DNA from: Brevibacillus brevis NBRC 100599
GTDB lineage: Bacteria > Bacillota > Bacilli > Brevibacillales > Brevibacillaceae
DNA: 64,000 bases
Direction of reading: 5' to 3'
Assembly (NCBI RefSeq): GCF_000010165.1
Contig: NC_012491.1
Span: forward strand, 3,417,501 to 3,481,500
The notes beneath the pieces are model-generated. The model made no database searches. It was not told the DNA's origin and worked only from the letters and a program-made list of their open reading frames with translations. Position 1 is the first letter of the stretch, and each line of letters begins with the position of its first letter. The translations under genes and the position numbers were made by a program. Positions 17,340 through 25,515 of this stretch are shown here, one piece after another.

Positions 17340-17461
17340 CGGTCCACAACCTCCTCACCAGATCTAAACATGCTTGCTATTAATCAATGTGCGAATTCGC
17401 TTTTTTATGATTGTTACATTTCGTATTTGCCTAGTAATGAAACGAAATCAATCTGCTTGAA

Positions 17462-17481
17462 TTGACATGAATGATTTCATG
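17462..17481 (+). promoter_or_regulatory. Possible promoter -35 with overlapping palindromic operator
   Basis: TTGACA (17462-17467) is overlapped by the perfect palindrome CATGAA-TGAT-TTCATG (17466-17481), 45 bases upstream of a gene for a putative DNA-binding protein. The -10 box is poor (a GAATAG/TAGGAT region). Autoregulation is an inference. Confidence 0.45.
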
Positions 17482-17525
17482 TTTGAATAGGATAAAAACA
17501 AACAAGGTAGAAAGGGCCATTCCGT

Positions 17526-18038
17526 ATGAAGGATTACGACCTGGAGATCAGGATAGTGAAACAAAAAATCGCGGAAGCACATGCGCTTCTCAGCCAATTG
17601 GAAGCCGAGCGCAAAAACTACCTGACGCAACTCGAAAAGCGCAAAGCGTTTCTCTCTTCGCGCGAAATACTCGACATCCTGGAGTCAAAAGCCGGTCGTG
17701 CTGGCAGTATGGCTACCGTCAAACGCTGGGCAGATCAAGGCTATTTAGGAGATTGTATAGACGAACGGGAGTCCTTCCCCCTTTTGGTCAGTAAACAAGG
17801 AAACAAACGATTTCTTTTTCCTCGAGAATCCGTACTCACTTATCTATATAAAAAAGGGTATCTTCGCCCGAGCTACGAGGTTTTGGATCGTGTCCAACTC
17901 ACAAGAAAGAGCGATTGCTGCTGGGGAATCATCACATCCATCGAGCGAAGCGATCAGCACTTCACCTACCAAGTCCAATTGGAAAAAACGGGAGAAGTAT
18001 TGTTGTCGGTACCAGAAGAAGAACTGCTCATCCCGTAA
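17526..18038 (+). CDS. Putative DNA-binding protein with coiled coil and helix-turn-helix
   Basis: A 170-residue protein of no named family. Residues 1-40 form a charged coiled coil (IRIVKQKIAEAHALLSQLEA). Residues about 43-112 (SSREILDILE, TVKRWADQGYLGD, GNKRFLFPRESVLTYLYKKGYL) read like a MerR/excisionase-style winged helix: a helix with TVKRW, a short wing and then R-F-x-F-P-R-E-S-V. The C-terminal 50 residues look like a small beta domain. It is followed nine bases later by a second small gene, so the two form an operon on the opposite strand to preT. Confidence 0.7.
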   Translation: MKDYDLEIRIVKQKIAEAHALLSQLEAERKNYLTQLEKRKAFLSSREILDILESKAGRAGSMATVKRWADQGYLGDCIDERESFPLLVSKQGNKRFLFPRESVLTYLYKKGYLRPSYEVLDRVQLTRKSDCCWGIITSIERSDQHFTYQVQLEKTGEVLLSVPEEELLIP

Positions 18039-18047
18039 GGAGGCACT

Positions 18048-18476
18048 ATGGAACTGGCCGTACTCACGCTGGAAAATACAGTTGCCAATCAAGAGAGATC
18101 ACGACAAATCCGCGACTTGCATAAAAAAAAGGGCCAGACCCTCGCTATACGCTTTAGCGAAGAACTGACCCATATTATTTTAGAAGCACCATGCTTGTAT
18201 ATCCCTGTCCATGAATGGTTGGACGAAGCTCTTGTCATCGAAGGAATCGTAAAAAAATCAACGGATTACTACGAGCTGCACCCACGGACCAAAGGGAAGA
18301 CTGTCAACCTTCACCTTGATTCAGAATTGGTAGCTGAGCTAGAGCTCATTCGCTCTCTTGTCAGCAGCAAAACGCAGCAGGAGGTCCTTCGTGAGTTGTT
18401 TGTTCGAGGCATGCGCTCGTATCTGGCCGAGAAGGAAGCAGCCAGCTCGCCCATCAGCGCCAAAAAAGAGCACTAG
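18048..18476 (+). CDS. Small protein with ribbon-helix-helix-like C-terminus
   Basis: A 142-residue unknown protein starting seven bases after AAGGAGG. The N-terminal half is not recognised. The segment near 87-128 (KTVNLHLDSELVAELELIRSL, then a TQQEVLRELFVRGMRSYL helix) has the strand-helix-helix rhythm of RHH/CopG DNA-binding domains. It is the second gene of a pair with the coiled-coil/HTH protein. The arrangement is reminiscent of regulator or partition pairs, but no toxin, nuclease or replication protein is nearby. Confidence 0.65.
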   Translation: MELAVLTLENTVANQERSRQIRDLHKKKGQTLAIRFSEELTHIILEAPCLYIPVHEWLDEALVIEGIVKKSTDYYELHPRTKGKTVNLHLDSELVAELELIRSLVSSKTQQEVLRELFVRGMRSYLAEKEAASSPISAKKEH

Positions 18477-18486
18477 TTCCTACTCT

Positions 18487-19746
18487 TTACTTGGAGAACG
18501 TGATTTTGTTACCCGTGATTTGATAGCGCACCGTGTAAGTCTGTTTCTTCTCTTTCATGCTAACTTCAAACACAATTGCTTTTTTCGTCAGATCCGGCTT
18601 GACTGAAAGGACATCCAGCATATCAAACGGCTCGTTTGCCTTTTTCTCCATCCCTACAATTTCTATCTTTTCATGGGTAGCGACATGATAAACTCCCACA
18701 CCCATCATGGTCTGATACATGACCCAGTTGTTGTCCAGCCATGTTACTTCATCGATAAAATAACCTGGAAACAGTTGAGCTTGCGGTGTGTAATCTGGCT
18801 GGTAGAAACGTAGATTCGCGGTATTGTACAAATTGTCTGAATCTATCACGGCAATTTTTTTCTTGTCTGGTGAAGGAATTCCGGCTTTTTTTGCCAATTC
18901 GATTTTTTCTTTTTCATTTTCGATTCTCAGTTTTTCGATCAGGAACAGGGAATCTTCTTTCGAAAAGACGATGTTCTTTACGTTTTTCAAATCCGCGAGC
19001 TTGTCTTTGCTCGGAAAATTACTGTAGATGGTTAGCGTTGCATCATCTGGCATACCATCGTAGGCGATGCCTCTGGAAGGATACTCCCAGGCGTATGTGC
19101 CGATTCCTCTAAGGTGATACGAAAAATCCGGCTTACCCCAAGCACCAAAGATAGAAAAATCAGCATATTCTGCGGGTGCCCCTAATTTTTCACCATAGTC
19201 TTGCAAGTTTTTAGCCATATCAACAAGCGCTTTTGTATCGGCGATCTGATCACGACGATAAATAGAAATGGCTTTTACTTTATCCTGCGTGAACGTGAAG
19301 AACAAGTGATAGCCCTGTTCCGCATAACCAATCAACGCAAGCTTTTCATCTGAAAAATGTGGTTTACCCAAGATTCGGATGATCTCGTCTTTTCTTTTAG
19401 AGGTCGTAATCCCTTTTAGAACTTCGCCTTTATAGGAAGGTTCAACGAGAACGGCAAACGCTTGCTTGTTTTCGTCCCACTTCATGCTGATTCCTTGTGG
19501 ATAATACACATAATCATCAAATTCTTTTACGGATTTCCCCAGAAGCTTTGTGAGCGAATCTTGTTTCCACTGATGGGAAGTGAAGGTATTCACGAGCAGC
19601 CCTTTTGACAAATCTGCTGGTGCCTGCACGGATGTTCCAGTACCGCTTTGCGTTGAGGTTGGCATTGTCGTTGATGCGTTTGCTGCAAATGCTGTCGAAG
19701 CGAACAAACAGCAGGACAACAGTAGCCTTATCGCTTTCTTTTCCAC
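18487..19746 (-). CDS. Secreted protein of unknown function, 419 residues
   Basis: The start is a GTG after TTGGGAGGGAATGAA. It opens a Sec signal peptide (EKKAIRLLLSCCLFASTAFA, cleavage near 22-24), followed by a Thr/Ser-rich linker. The mature part has no enzyme motif I recognise. It contains GKSVKEFDDYVYYPQGISMKW, a segment with SKRKDEIIRILGKPHF and a KEK-rich helix near 260-285. The mixture of short strands and repeated Trp/Tyr suggests a beta-rich surface protein. It is convergent with the small operon at 17526-18476. Confidence 0.75.
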   Translation of the reverse strand: MEKKAIRLLLSCCLFASTAFAANASTTMPTSTQSGTGTSVQAPADLSKGLLVNTFTSHQWKQDSLTKLLGKSVKEFDDYVYYPQGISMKWDENKQAFAVLVEPSYKGEVLKGITTSKRKDEIIRILGKPHFSDEKLALIGYAEQGYHLFFTFTQDKVKAISIYRRDQIADTKALVDMAKNLQDYGEKLGAPAEYADFSIFGAWGKPDFSYHLRGIGTYAWEYPSRGIAYDGMPDDATLTIYSNFPSKDKLADLKNVKNIVFSKEDSLFLIEKLRIENEKEKIELAKKAGIPSPDKKKIAVIDSDNLYNTANLRFYQPDYTPQAQLFPGYFIDEVTWLDNNWVMYQTMMGVGVYHVATHEKIEIVGMEKKANEPFDMLDVLSVKPDLTKKAIVFEVSMKEKKQTYTVRYQITGNKITFSK

Positions 19747-19877
19747 TTCATTCCCTCCCAAACTATCAGCATGACTATACAACTATCGTCATAAAACAAC
19801 GGTTATCCCTAAATTATACCAGAAATAGACAAAATCCGCTAAACGGAATTTTTCATTCATGATCCATGTTAGAAAAT

Positions 19878-19918
19878 AAAGCGTCCTTTCCCCGATATTG
19901 TGAAGGGAAGGACGCTTT
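19878..19918 (-). terminator. Terminator after the 433-residue secreted protein
   Basis: An 11-bp perfect stem (AAAGCGTCCTT / AAGGACGCTTT) begins 15 bases after the stop at 19933. Confidence 0.85.
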
Positions 19919-19932
19919 TCGATGCACGGTTT

Positions 19933-21234
19933 TTACTTCGATTCGCCGTTGAGATAATGAAAGAACGGTTGATCCACCCAAAACTTGTATGTCTCTACCT
20001 TTACCTTGGCATTCAGCTTCTGGAAGCCTTCTACGACTTTTGGTGATTCTTCATTCAGGGAGAAAGACTGCACGACATAACGGCCGTCTTTTAACACGTT
20101 GTTCGTAATGACAGCATAATCTGCCAGCTCCGTACGAGAATGATAAAGCGGCTGCCACCAAGAAGCCTTGAGCAATCCGGTCATGTCCTCTTGATCCCGT
20201 TTGGCATATTTCAAAACAAGTGGCTGGAACTTCTTCTTCGCCTCTACGCTGTCGAATTCCAGGCTGAGATCGTACTCCTTGGCATACGCAATGTAGTTGC
20301 CGTTTTCAATCTGAACCACCTGATAATCGGCTGTTTGAACGGGCTCTCCCCATTCTTTCAGATAAATGAAGGCAGATGTTTTTGGCTCAAATTGGACCTT
20401 AGCATCGACGCCTTCACTTTTTAAGAGGGCGATTAATTGAATAGCGTGAGCAATATCACTATGCCCATACGTAATCGTGCGCTGTGGATCAAAATGAGGA
20501 TCGAATGCAGCATCCTTCAGATTGTAGCCAGTAATCAGGTTTTGCTTCAAGCCTTTGTCTACGAGCTCTTGCAATTCACCAGCTTTGATGATTTGCGATT
20601 CATTCCATGCTTGAGCGAGCTTGCCAAAAATCTCTTCATCGGCGATTGTTCCCAAATAGTTTTTGGCTGAGCCATGGAATTCTGCTACTTTTGCTAGCAA
20701 TTGACTCGCAAGCTCTGCGGTTACTGCCCCTTCTACCGAAGCTGACTTCAAGGCATTGGCGGACACAAGCCCCGTGTCAACGGCCACAGCCAGCTCTTGT
20801 GCAGCCTGCAAGGTAAGCGTGCCGCCTTTTTTATACGAAATCCCTGCTTTTTTCAAGGCAGTCGCTACTTTTTCCTCGCTATATGTATACCCGAGCTCTT
20901 TTAACTCTGCCGCTTTTGCAGCAGCACTGACCGCTTCCCATACAAGCAGCTTGGAGGAATCTTTGGATGCAGGCAAGAAAGTTTTGGCTGACAAGTCTTT
21001 TTCCGATATACTTGTAGTAGCAGATACGATCTTGAGCAACGCTTTCTCAAATTGCTCGCGAGTCACTGTCTTGTCAAAAGTCACACCGTATTGCTGCTGT
21101 AAAAAGCTGTTCCACTCTGCATGTGCTTCAACCGTTGTTTTCGTTGCTGCACCGACTGCCGTTGGAAAAACGAGCGCCGCTGAGAGTACGGCTGCCGAAG
21201 TGGAGAGTTGTAGCCATTTCGCTGATCTGTTCAT
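19933..21234 (-). CDS. Secreted helical protein of unknown function, 433 residues
   Basis: The ATG follows CAGGAGGATTCTTC. A Sec signal peptide (NRSAKWLQLSTSAAVLSAALVFPTAVGAA) is cut near 30. Next come Ala/Leu/Lys-rich helical segments (FEKALLKIVSATTS, AVSAAAKAAELKELGYTY, GAVTAELASQLLAKVAEF) that recall the helical parts of S-layer-homology proteins, without a full SLH motif. The last 180 residues are mixed alpha/beta (FEPKTSAFIYLKEWG, DYQVVQIENGNYIAY). Probably cell-surface or secreted; no function assigned. Confidence 0.75.
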   Translation of the reverse strand: MNRSAKWLQLSTSAAVLSAALVFPTAVGAATKTTVEAHAEWNSFLQQQYGVTFDKTVTREQFEKALLKIVSATTSISEKDLSAKTFLPASKDSSKLLVWEAVSAAAKAAELKELGYTYSEEKVATALKKAGISYKKGGTLTLQAAQELAVAVDTGLVSANALKSASVEGAVTAELASQLLAKVAEFHGSAKNYLGTIADEEIFGKLAQAWNESQIIKAGELQELVDKGLKQNLITGYNLKDAAFDPHFDPQRTITYGHSDIAHAIQLIALLKSEGVDAKVQFEPKTSAFIYLKEWGEPVQTADYQVVQIENGNYIAYAKEYDLSLEFDSVEAKKKFQPLVLKYAKRDQEDMTGLLKASWWQPLYHSRTELADYAVITNNVLKDGRYVVQSFSLNEESPKVVEGFQKLNAKVKVETYKFWVDQPFFHYLNGESK

Positions 21235-21349
21235 GAAGAATCCTCCTGACGTATGAAGACGAATCATATTAATATTATTCCTATGTATTTACTAGGGATA
21301 TAATCAACTACATTAACACTCCTGCATTCATCCTGTCAATAACTAGCAT

Positions 21350-21386
21350 AACCCGAAATCCTCCCACAATCGGAGGGCTTCGGGTT
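21350..21386. terminator. Terminator hairpin beyond the LOG-family gene
   Basis: AACCCGAA/TTCGGGTT with an inner CCTCC/GGAGG. The T-rich tail lies on the plus side, while the adjacent gene is on the minus strand, so direction is uncertain. Confidence 0.6.
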
Positions 21387-21399
21387 ATTTTTTACGTTC

Positions 21400-21981
21400 T
21401 TATTTATCCAACTCTGACCACTTGTTTACTTTCACTGGTGGTGTGTACTCTCTCATCCGATCTAGCAAAACAGCAGGATCACTCTCACACAGGATCAATT
21501 CGCCCTGCATAGCAGGAATAAATCCGGCTTCAGTCGCATGCTCTACCATTTGCATCAACGGCGTATAGTAACCATCCACGTTCAACAATCCGATTGGCTT
21601 TTGGTGAATACCAATTTGCCCCCAGCTCACCACTTCAAAAATCTCTTCAAAGGTACCCAATCCGCCTGGCAAAGCAATGAAGCCATCAGACAGATCGATC
21701 ATTTTCGCTTTGCGCTCGTGCATCGTCAGGACTTCATGCAATTCTGTCAGCCCTTTATGTACGATTTCTCCGCGGAACAGTCCTGTAGGCATGACGCCGA
21801 TCGCTTTTCCATCGCCTTCCAGTACTGCATTTGCAACGCGCCCCATCAGTCCCATGCTAGAGCCACCATAGACCAATTCAAGACCACGAGAGACCAGTTC
21901 TTTACCCAACTCCTGGGCGTAACGCTCAAAAAGTGGATTTACACCAGGATTGGAACCTGCATAAACACAAATACGTTTCAT
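21400..21981 (-). CDS. LOG-family nucleoside-5'-monophosphate phosphoribohydrolase
   Basis: A 193-residue Rossmann-fold protein with both LOG signatures: the GGSSMGLMGRVANAVLE nucleotide loop near 40 and PGGLGTFEEIFEVVSWGQIG near 106 (the PGGxGTxxE motif). The family cleaves cytokinin riboside monophosphates or other nucleoside monophosphates to the base and ribose 5-phosphate; the bacterial role is often unclear. Size and motifs match Bacillus YvdD-like proteins. It is transcribed away from the MazG-like gene. Confidence 0.9.
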   Translation of the reverse strand: MKRICVYAGSNPGVNPLFERYAQELGKELVSRGLELVYGGSSMGLMGRVANAVLEGDGKAIGVMPTGLFRGEIVHKGLTELHEVLTMHERKAKMIDLSDGFIALPGGLGTFEEIFEVVSWGQIGIHQKPIGLLNVDGYYTPLMQMVEHATEAGFIPAMQGELILCESDPAVLLDRMREYTPPVKVNKWSELDK

Positions 21982-22074
21982 GTCATCCTCCCAAAACTTG
22001 TTGAAGTAGAATGGCTTTTCCTAAATTTCTTTGCGTGTAATATAATTATACTAAAATCAGGAAGGGACAGATAT

Positions 22075-22398
22075 ATGAATATAACTGAGTTCCAAAAATG
22101 GGTTGGAGATTTTTATCAAGAACGAGGTTGGACTGGGTACGGTCCGTTTATTCGTGTAGGTTTTCTGATGGAAGAGGCTGGCGAGCTGGCAAGAGCTGTA
22201 CGCGCCATTGAAATCGGTCGAGATCGTCCTGATGAAGGGGAAAAGCCCGCAGCGGAAGCACGACAGGAGCTGGTGGAAGAGCTAGGCGATGTACTTGGGA
22301 ATTTAATCTTGCTGGCAAACCAATACGAGGTTCCTTTTGAGGAAATTTTGGACGCACATCGAGCGAAGCTGCAAAAGCGCTATCAGCTCCATCGTTGA
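22075..22398 (+). CDS. MazG-like nucleotide pyrophosphohydrolase
   Basis: A 107-residue helical protein. Metal-binding glutamates are visible in LMEEAGELARAVRAIEIG (about 29-46) and ARQELVEELGDVLGNLILLAN (about 63-83), the EExxE...ExxD pattern of the MazG/all-alpha NTP-PPase fold. The ATG follows AGGAAGGG. It is read divergently from the LOG-family gene. Such enzymes clear non-canonical NTPs; with a nucleotide hydrolase next door, a role in nucleotide housekeeping is plausible. Confidence 0.85.
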   Translation: MNITEFQKWVGDFYQERGWTGYGPFIRVGFLMEEAGELARAVRAIEIGRDRPDEGEKPAAEARQELVEELGDVLGNLILLANQYEVPFEEILDAHRAKLQKRYQLHR

Positions 22399-22405
22399 AT
22401 AACAA

Positions 22406-22447
22406 CAGCGGCAGACTAGGATTTTCGCATCTCCTGGCCTGCCGCTG
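22406..22447. terminator. Convergent terminator hairpin
   Basis: CAGCGGCAG pairs with CTGCCGCTG, with further inner pairing (AGGA/TCCT). It separates the MazG-like gene (plus) from the aminotransferase (minus). Confidence 0.75.
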
Positions 22448-22480
22448 CTTTCATCTATTCGTCTTTTCGTCCAAGCTCGT

Positions 22481-23845
22481 CTAAGCCAATGTATCAAAGG
22501 CTTCCTTCATCACCTGCGAAATAAAATCGATATCATCACTCGTCGTGGTAAACGGTGGCGAGAGTGTTAGCACATTGTTGAAGCTCGGGATGGTGTCGCC
22601 ATTGCGCCCGATGATTAACCCCCGCTTCTTGCACTCGGTAATCACCTGCGTCAATTTCGCTGGTGCCGCAGGCTCCTTCGTATTACGATCCTCTACCATC
22701 TCGATCCCCATCAGGAAGCCGAAGCTGCGAATGTCTCCAACGTATGGATGATCTGCGAGAAACGCCAGCTTGGCACGCAATTCTGCACCGAGTTCCTCGG
22801 CTCTCTCCACCAGTTTTTCCTCTTCTAAAATTTCGAGATTTTTCAGGGCAAGTGCACATGCTGCCGGATTGCCGCCGAATGTATTGACATGACGGAAATG
22901 CAGATTATTCCCCTGCTCATTGAATTTGTCTGCGATTTCTGCCCGCACAGCCGTTGCGGAAAGTGGCAAGTAGGCGCTCGTAATACCTTTGGCCATAGTC
23001 ACGATGTCTGGCTTGATTCCGAAATTTTGGTGCCCGAATTTTTGACCGGAGCGACCAAATCCGCAGATGACCTCATCCACGATCATCAACACACCGTACT
23101 TATCGCAGATTTCCCGAACTTTTGGCATGTATTCCGGCGAAGGAACGAGGACGCCTCCCCCAGTAATGGTCGGCTCCATGATGACAGCAGCCACTGTCTT
23201 CTCGCCTTCCCAATTGATCACTTGATCGTAATATTGGGCGCACTCCAGATTGCATTTGCCGTACGATTTTCCAGCCGGACAGCGATAGCAGTAAGGCGGT
23301 GGCACATGAAGGAAGCCAGGCGCTAAAGGCTCGTATTTTTCCTTGCGTATGGATTGACCAGTTGCAGCGAGAGCCCCCATCGTATTCCCGTGGTAAGCGC
23401 GATGGCGCGAAATGAATTTGTAGCGGCCAGGCTCCCCGTTCTGGTGATGATATTGACGGGCAATCTTGAATGCGACTTCGTTCGCTTCCGAGCCGCTGTT
23501 GGAAAAAAATACGCGATACTCCTCCCCAAGCCATTCGCTGATCTTCTCGGATAGACGAATAGCAGGGACATGGCTTTGTGTGAGTGGAAAATAGGCCAAT
23601 TGCTTCAACTGCTCGTAAGCGGCGTCTGCAAGCTCCTGTCGGCCATAGCCAACGTTGACGCACCACAAGCCAGACATCCCATCCAGGTATCGATTCCCAT
23701 CGATATCGGTGATCCACGATCCGCTCGCTTCCGTTACGATCATCGGATTTGGGTTGTAGGGGGACATATGGTGCCACATATGCGAACGGTCTGCATCCAG
23801 CAAGCTTTCTTTATCAAAATCTTTCGTCACCTGTCCTTGCTCCAT
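22481..23845 (-). CDS. Class III omega-aminotransferase (beta-alanine:pyruvate type)
   Basis: A 454-residue PLP enzyme. Fold-type I class III features are visible: FFSNSGSEANEVAFKIARQYH near 113, HRAYHGNTMGALAATGQ near 148, IVDEVICGFGRSG near 255 and the PLP lysine in IVTMAKGITSAYLPL near 285. The opening SHMWHHMSPYNPNP fits omega-amino acid:pyruvate transaminases. In this context it should turn beta-alanine (or beta-aminoisobutyrate) into malonate semialdehyde (or methylmalonate semialdehyde). AGGAGG precedes the start. It lies 30 bases downstream of the dehydrogenase that would use the product. Confidence 0.9.
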   Translation of the reverse strand: MEQGQVTKDFDKESLLDADRSHMWHHMSPYNPNPMIVTEASGSWITDIDGNRYLDGMSGLWCVNVGYGRQELADAAYEQLKQLAYFPLTQSHVPAIRLSEKISEWLGEEYRVFFSNSGSEANEVAFKIARQYHHQNGEPGRYKFISRHRAYHGNTMGALAATGQSIRKEKYEPLAPGFLHVPPPYCYRCPAGKSYGKCNLECAQYYDQVINWEGEKTVAAVIMEPTITGGGVLVPSPEYMPKVREICDKYGVLMIVDEVICGFGRSGQKFGHQNFGIKPDIVTMAKGITSAYLPLSATAVRAEIADKFNEQGNNLHFRHVNTFGGNPAACALALKNLEILEEEKLVERAEELGAELRAKLAFLADHPYVGDIRSFGFLMGIEMVEDRNTKEPAAPAKLTQVITECKKRGLIIGRNGDTIPSFNNVLTLSPPFTTTSDDIDFISQVMKEAFDTLA

Positions 23846-23875
23846 CGCACAATCCTCCTTCTTTTTCGCAAGCAG

Positions 23876-25384
23876 TTATTTTACAAAAACTTTTTGCGAG
23901 CCTATGCTGGTATCGCCATCTTCGAACCATCTGGATGTGACCGTTTTTTTCTTCGTGAAAAAGAGAACCCCATCTTTTCCATTTGCATGCAAATCACCGT
24001 AAAAGGACTGTTTCCAGCCCGAGAAAGCAAAGAAGCCCATCGGAGCAGGCACCCCTACATTGACACCGACCATCCCCGCTTCCACTTGTTGAACGAATTC
24101 TCTTCCCCATTTTCCGTTGTTCGTATAGATGGTCGCGCCATTGCCAAAACGGGAGCGACTGATCGTCTCCAAGCCCTCTTCAAAGTCCTTTACACGCATG
24201 ACACTCAAGACAGGCGCGAAAATCTCGTCGCGGACAATGACCATTTCGGCATCTGCCTTGTCAAAAATCGTTGGCCCGAGGAAGTAGCCATCCGGCAACT
24301 TTTGCGCTTCCTCACGACCATCGCGAACCAGAGCGGCACCAGACGCGACACCTTTTTCGATATAGTCATGTACTTTAGACAAGTGCGAATCACGGATGAC
24401 AGGACCGAGGTCGATGCCCTCCTCCAAACCATTCCCCATCGCGAGAGCATTCGCTTCCTCGATCAGATGCGCGATCAGCTCGTCGGCAATCTCCTCGACA
24501 GCTACTACAGCGCTGGCTGCCATACACCGCTCTCCTGCACAGCCGAATGCGGAGCTCGTAATTGTTTTTGCCGCCCGCTTCAAATCCGTGTCTGGCATGA
24601 CCAAATGATGATTTTTCGCCCCTGCCAATGCTTGCACGCGCTTCCCGTTCGTCGCTGCTGTCTTGTACACGTATTCTGCAACCGGTTGCGAGCCGACAAA
24701 TGAGATCGCTTTTACGTCCGGATGCTCCAACAGACCATTGACGACATCATGCGCTCCGTTTACCACATTGAATACACCGTCTGGCAGCCCTGCTTCCTTT
24801 AGCAGTTCGGCAATTCGAATCGAAGACAGCGGCGTTCGCTCCGAAGGCTTCAGGATAAACGTATTTCCTGCGGTAATCGCAATCGGGTACATCCACATCG
24901 GGACCATCACAGGGAAGTTAAACGGTGTAATCCCGCCGACTACCCCCAATGGAAAGCGGATCACCTGACTGTCGATGCTGTTTGCGATATTAGGCAATGT
25001 TTCTCCCATCATCAGCGTCGGCATCCCACAAGCGAACTCTACCATTTCCAGCCCACGCAATAGCTCTGCTTGTGCCTCAGGGAGATTTTTGCCGTTCTCC
25101 ATGGTGATCATCCGGGCCAGTTCATCCTCGTGCTTGACGAGAAGACTATGAAAACGAAACATAATGCGCGCGCGATCCACGACAGGGGTAGCACTCCAGC
25201 TCACAAATGCTTCCTTTGCAGCAGCAACAGCCTTGTCCACATCTTCTCTCGTCGACAGTGGTACGCGTGACAACAATTCTCCTGTTGCCGGATTCGGTAC
25301 ATCCTCAAAACGTGTCGTCAGTGAATCTACCCACTGGCCCCCGATGTAGTTTTTCAACGGATTTCCAACGATAGCTGTGTTCAT
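23876..25384 (-). CDS. mmsA: CoA-acylating (methyl)malonate-semialdehyde dehydrogenase
   Basis: A 502-residue aldehyde dehydrogenase of the MmsA/IolA branch. The N-terminus has NYIGGQWVDSLTTRFEDVPNPATGE. The cofactor and mid region have PLGVVGGITPFNFPVMVPMWMYP, ILKPSERTPLSS and FVGSQPVAEYVYKTA. The catalytic Cys lies in FGCAGERCMAAS near 286. These enzymes convert malonate or methylmalonate semialdehyde with CoA and NAD to acetyl- or propionyl-CoA. The pairing with an omega-aminotransferase makes it the last step of pyrimidine breakdown here rather than inositol or valine breakdown. It is divergent from the PucR gene. Confidence 0.92.
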   Translation of the reverse strand: MNTAIVGNPLKNYIGGQWVDSLTTRFEDVPNPATGELLSRVPLSTREDVDKAVAAAKEAFVSWSATPVVDRARIMFRFHSLLVKHEDELARMITMENGKNLPEAQAELLRGLEMVEFACGMPTLMMGETLPNIANSIDSQVIRFPLGVVGGITPFNFPVMVPMWMYPIAITAGNTFILKPSERTPLSSIRIAELLKEAGLPDGVFNVVNGAHDVVNGLLEHPDVKAISFVGSQPVAEYVYKTAATNGKRVQALAGAKNHHLVMPDTDLKRAAKTITSSAFGCAGERCMAASAVVAVEEIADELIAHLIEEANALAMGNGLEEGIDLGPVIRDSHLSKVHDYIEKGVASGAALVRDGREEAQKLPDGYFLGPTIFDKADAEMVIVRDEIFAPVLSVMRVKDFEEGLETISRSRFGNGATIYTNNGKWGREFVQQVEAGMVGVNVGVPAPMGFFAFSGWKQSFYGDLHANGKDGVLFFTKKKTVTSRWFEDGDTSIGSQKVFVK

Positions 25385-25402
25385 CCCTTCAACTCCTCAC
25401 GA

Positions 25403-25416
25403 TCAATTAATTGACA
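25403..25416. promoter_or_regulatory. Palindrome and -35 box between mmsA and pucR
   Basis: TCAATTAATTGA (25403-25414) is a perfect 12-base palindrome overlapped by TTGACA (25411-25416). TTGACA is followed after 17 bases by AATAAC, a weak -10 for pucR. The site is within 20-30 bases of the mmsA start on the other strand, so a bound regulator could affect both. Confidence 0.4.
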
Positions 25417-25515
25417 ATTTCATTTTATCCAAAAATAACGCCTGTCAGCACTAGACAAAACGTAACGCATTCCGTAGGGTTAATCTTACATAGTGCAAAT
25501 GAAGAGGTGATCCTG

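Noticed and set aside
21538..22074. N-terminal extension of the MazG-like frame
   Set aside because: The upstream part is antisense to the LOG-family gene; the ATG at 22075 has a good ribosome binding site.
23100..24703. Long open frames overlapping the aminotransferase and dehydrogenase (up to 377 codons on the plus strand)
   Set aside because: They mirror genes with clear catalytic motifs on the minus strand and have low-complexity His/Arg-rich products.
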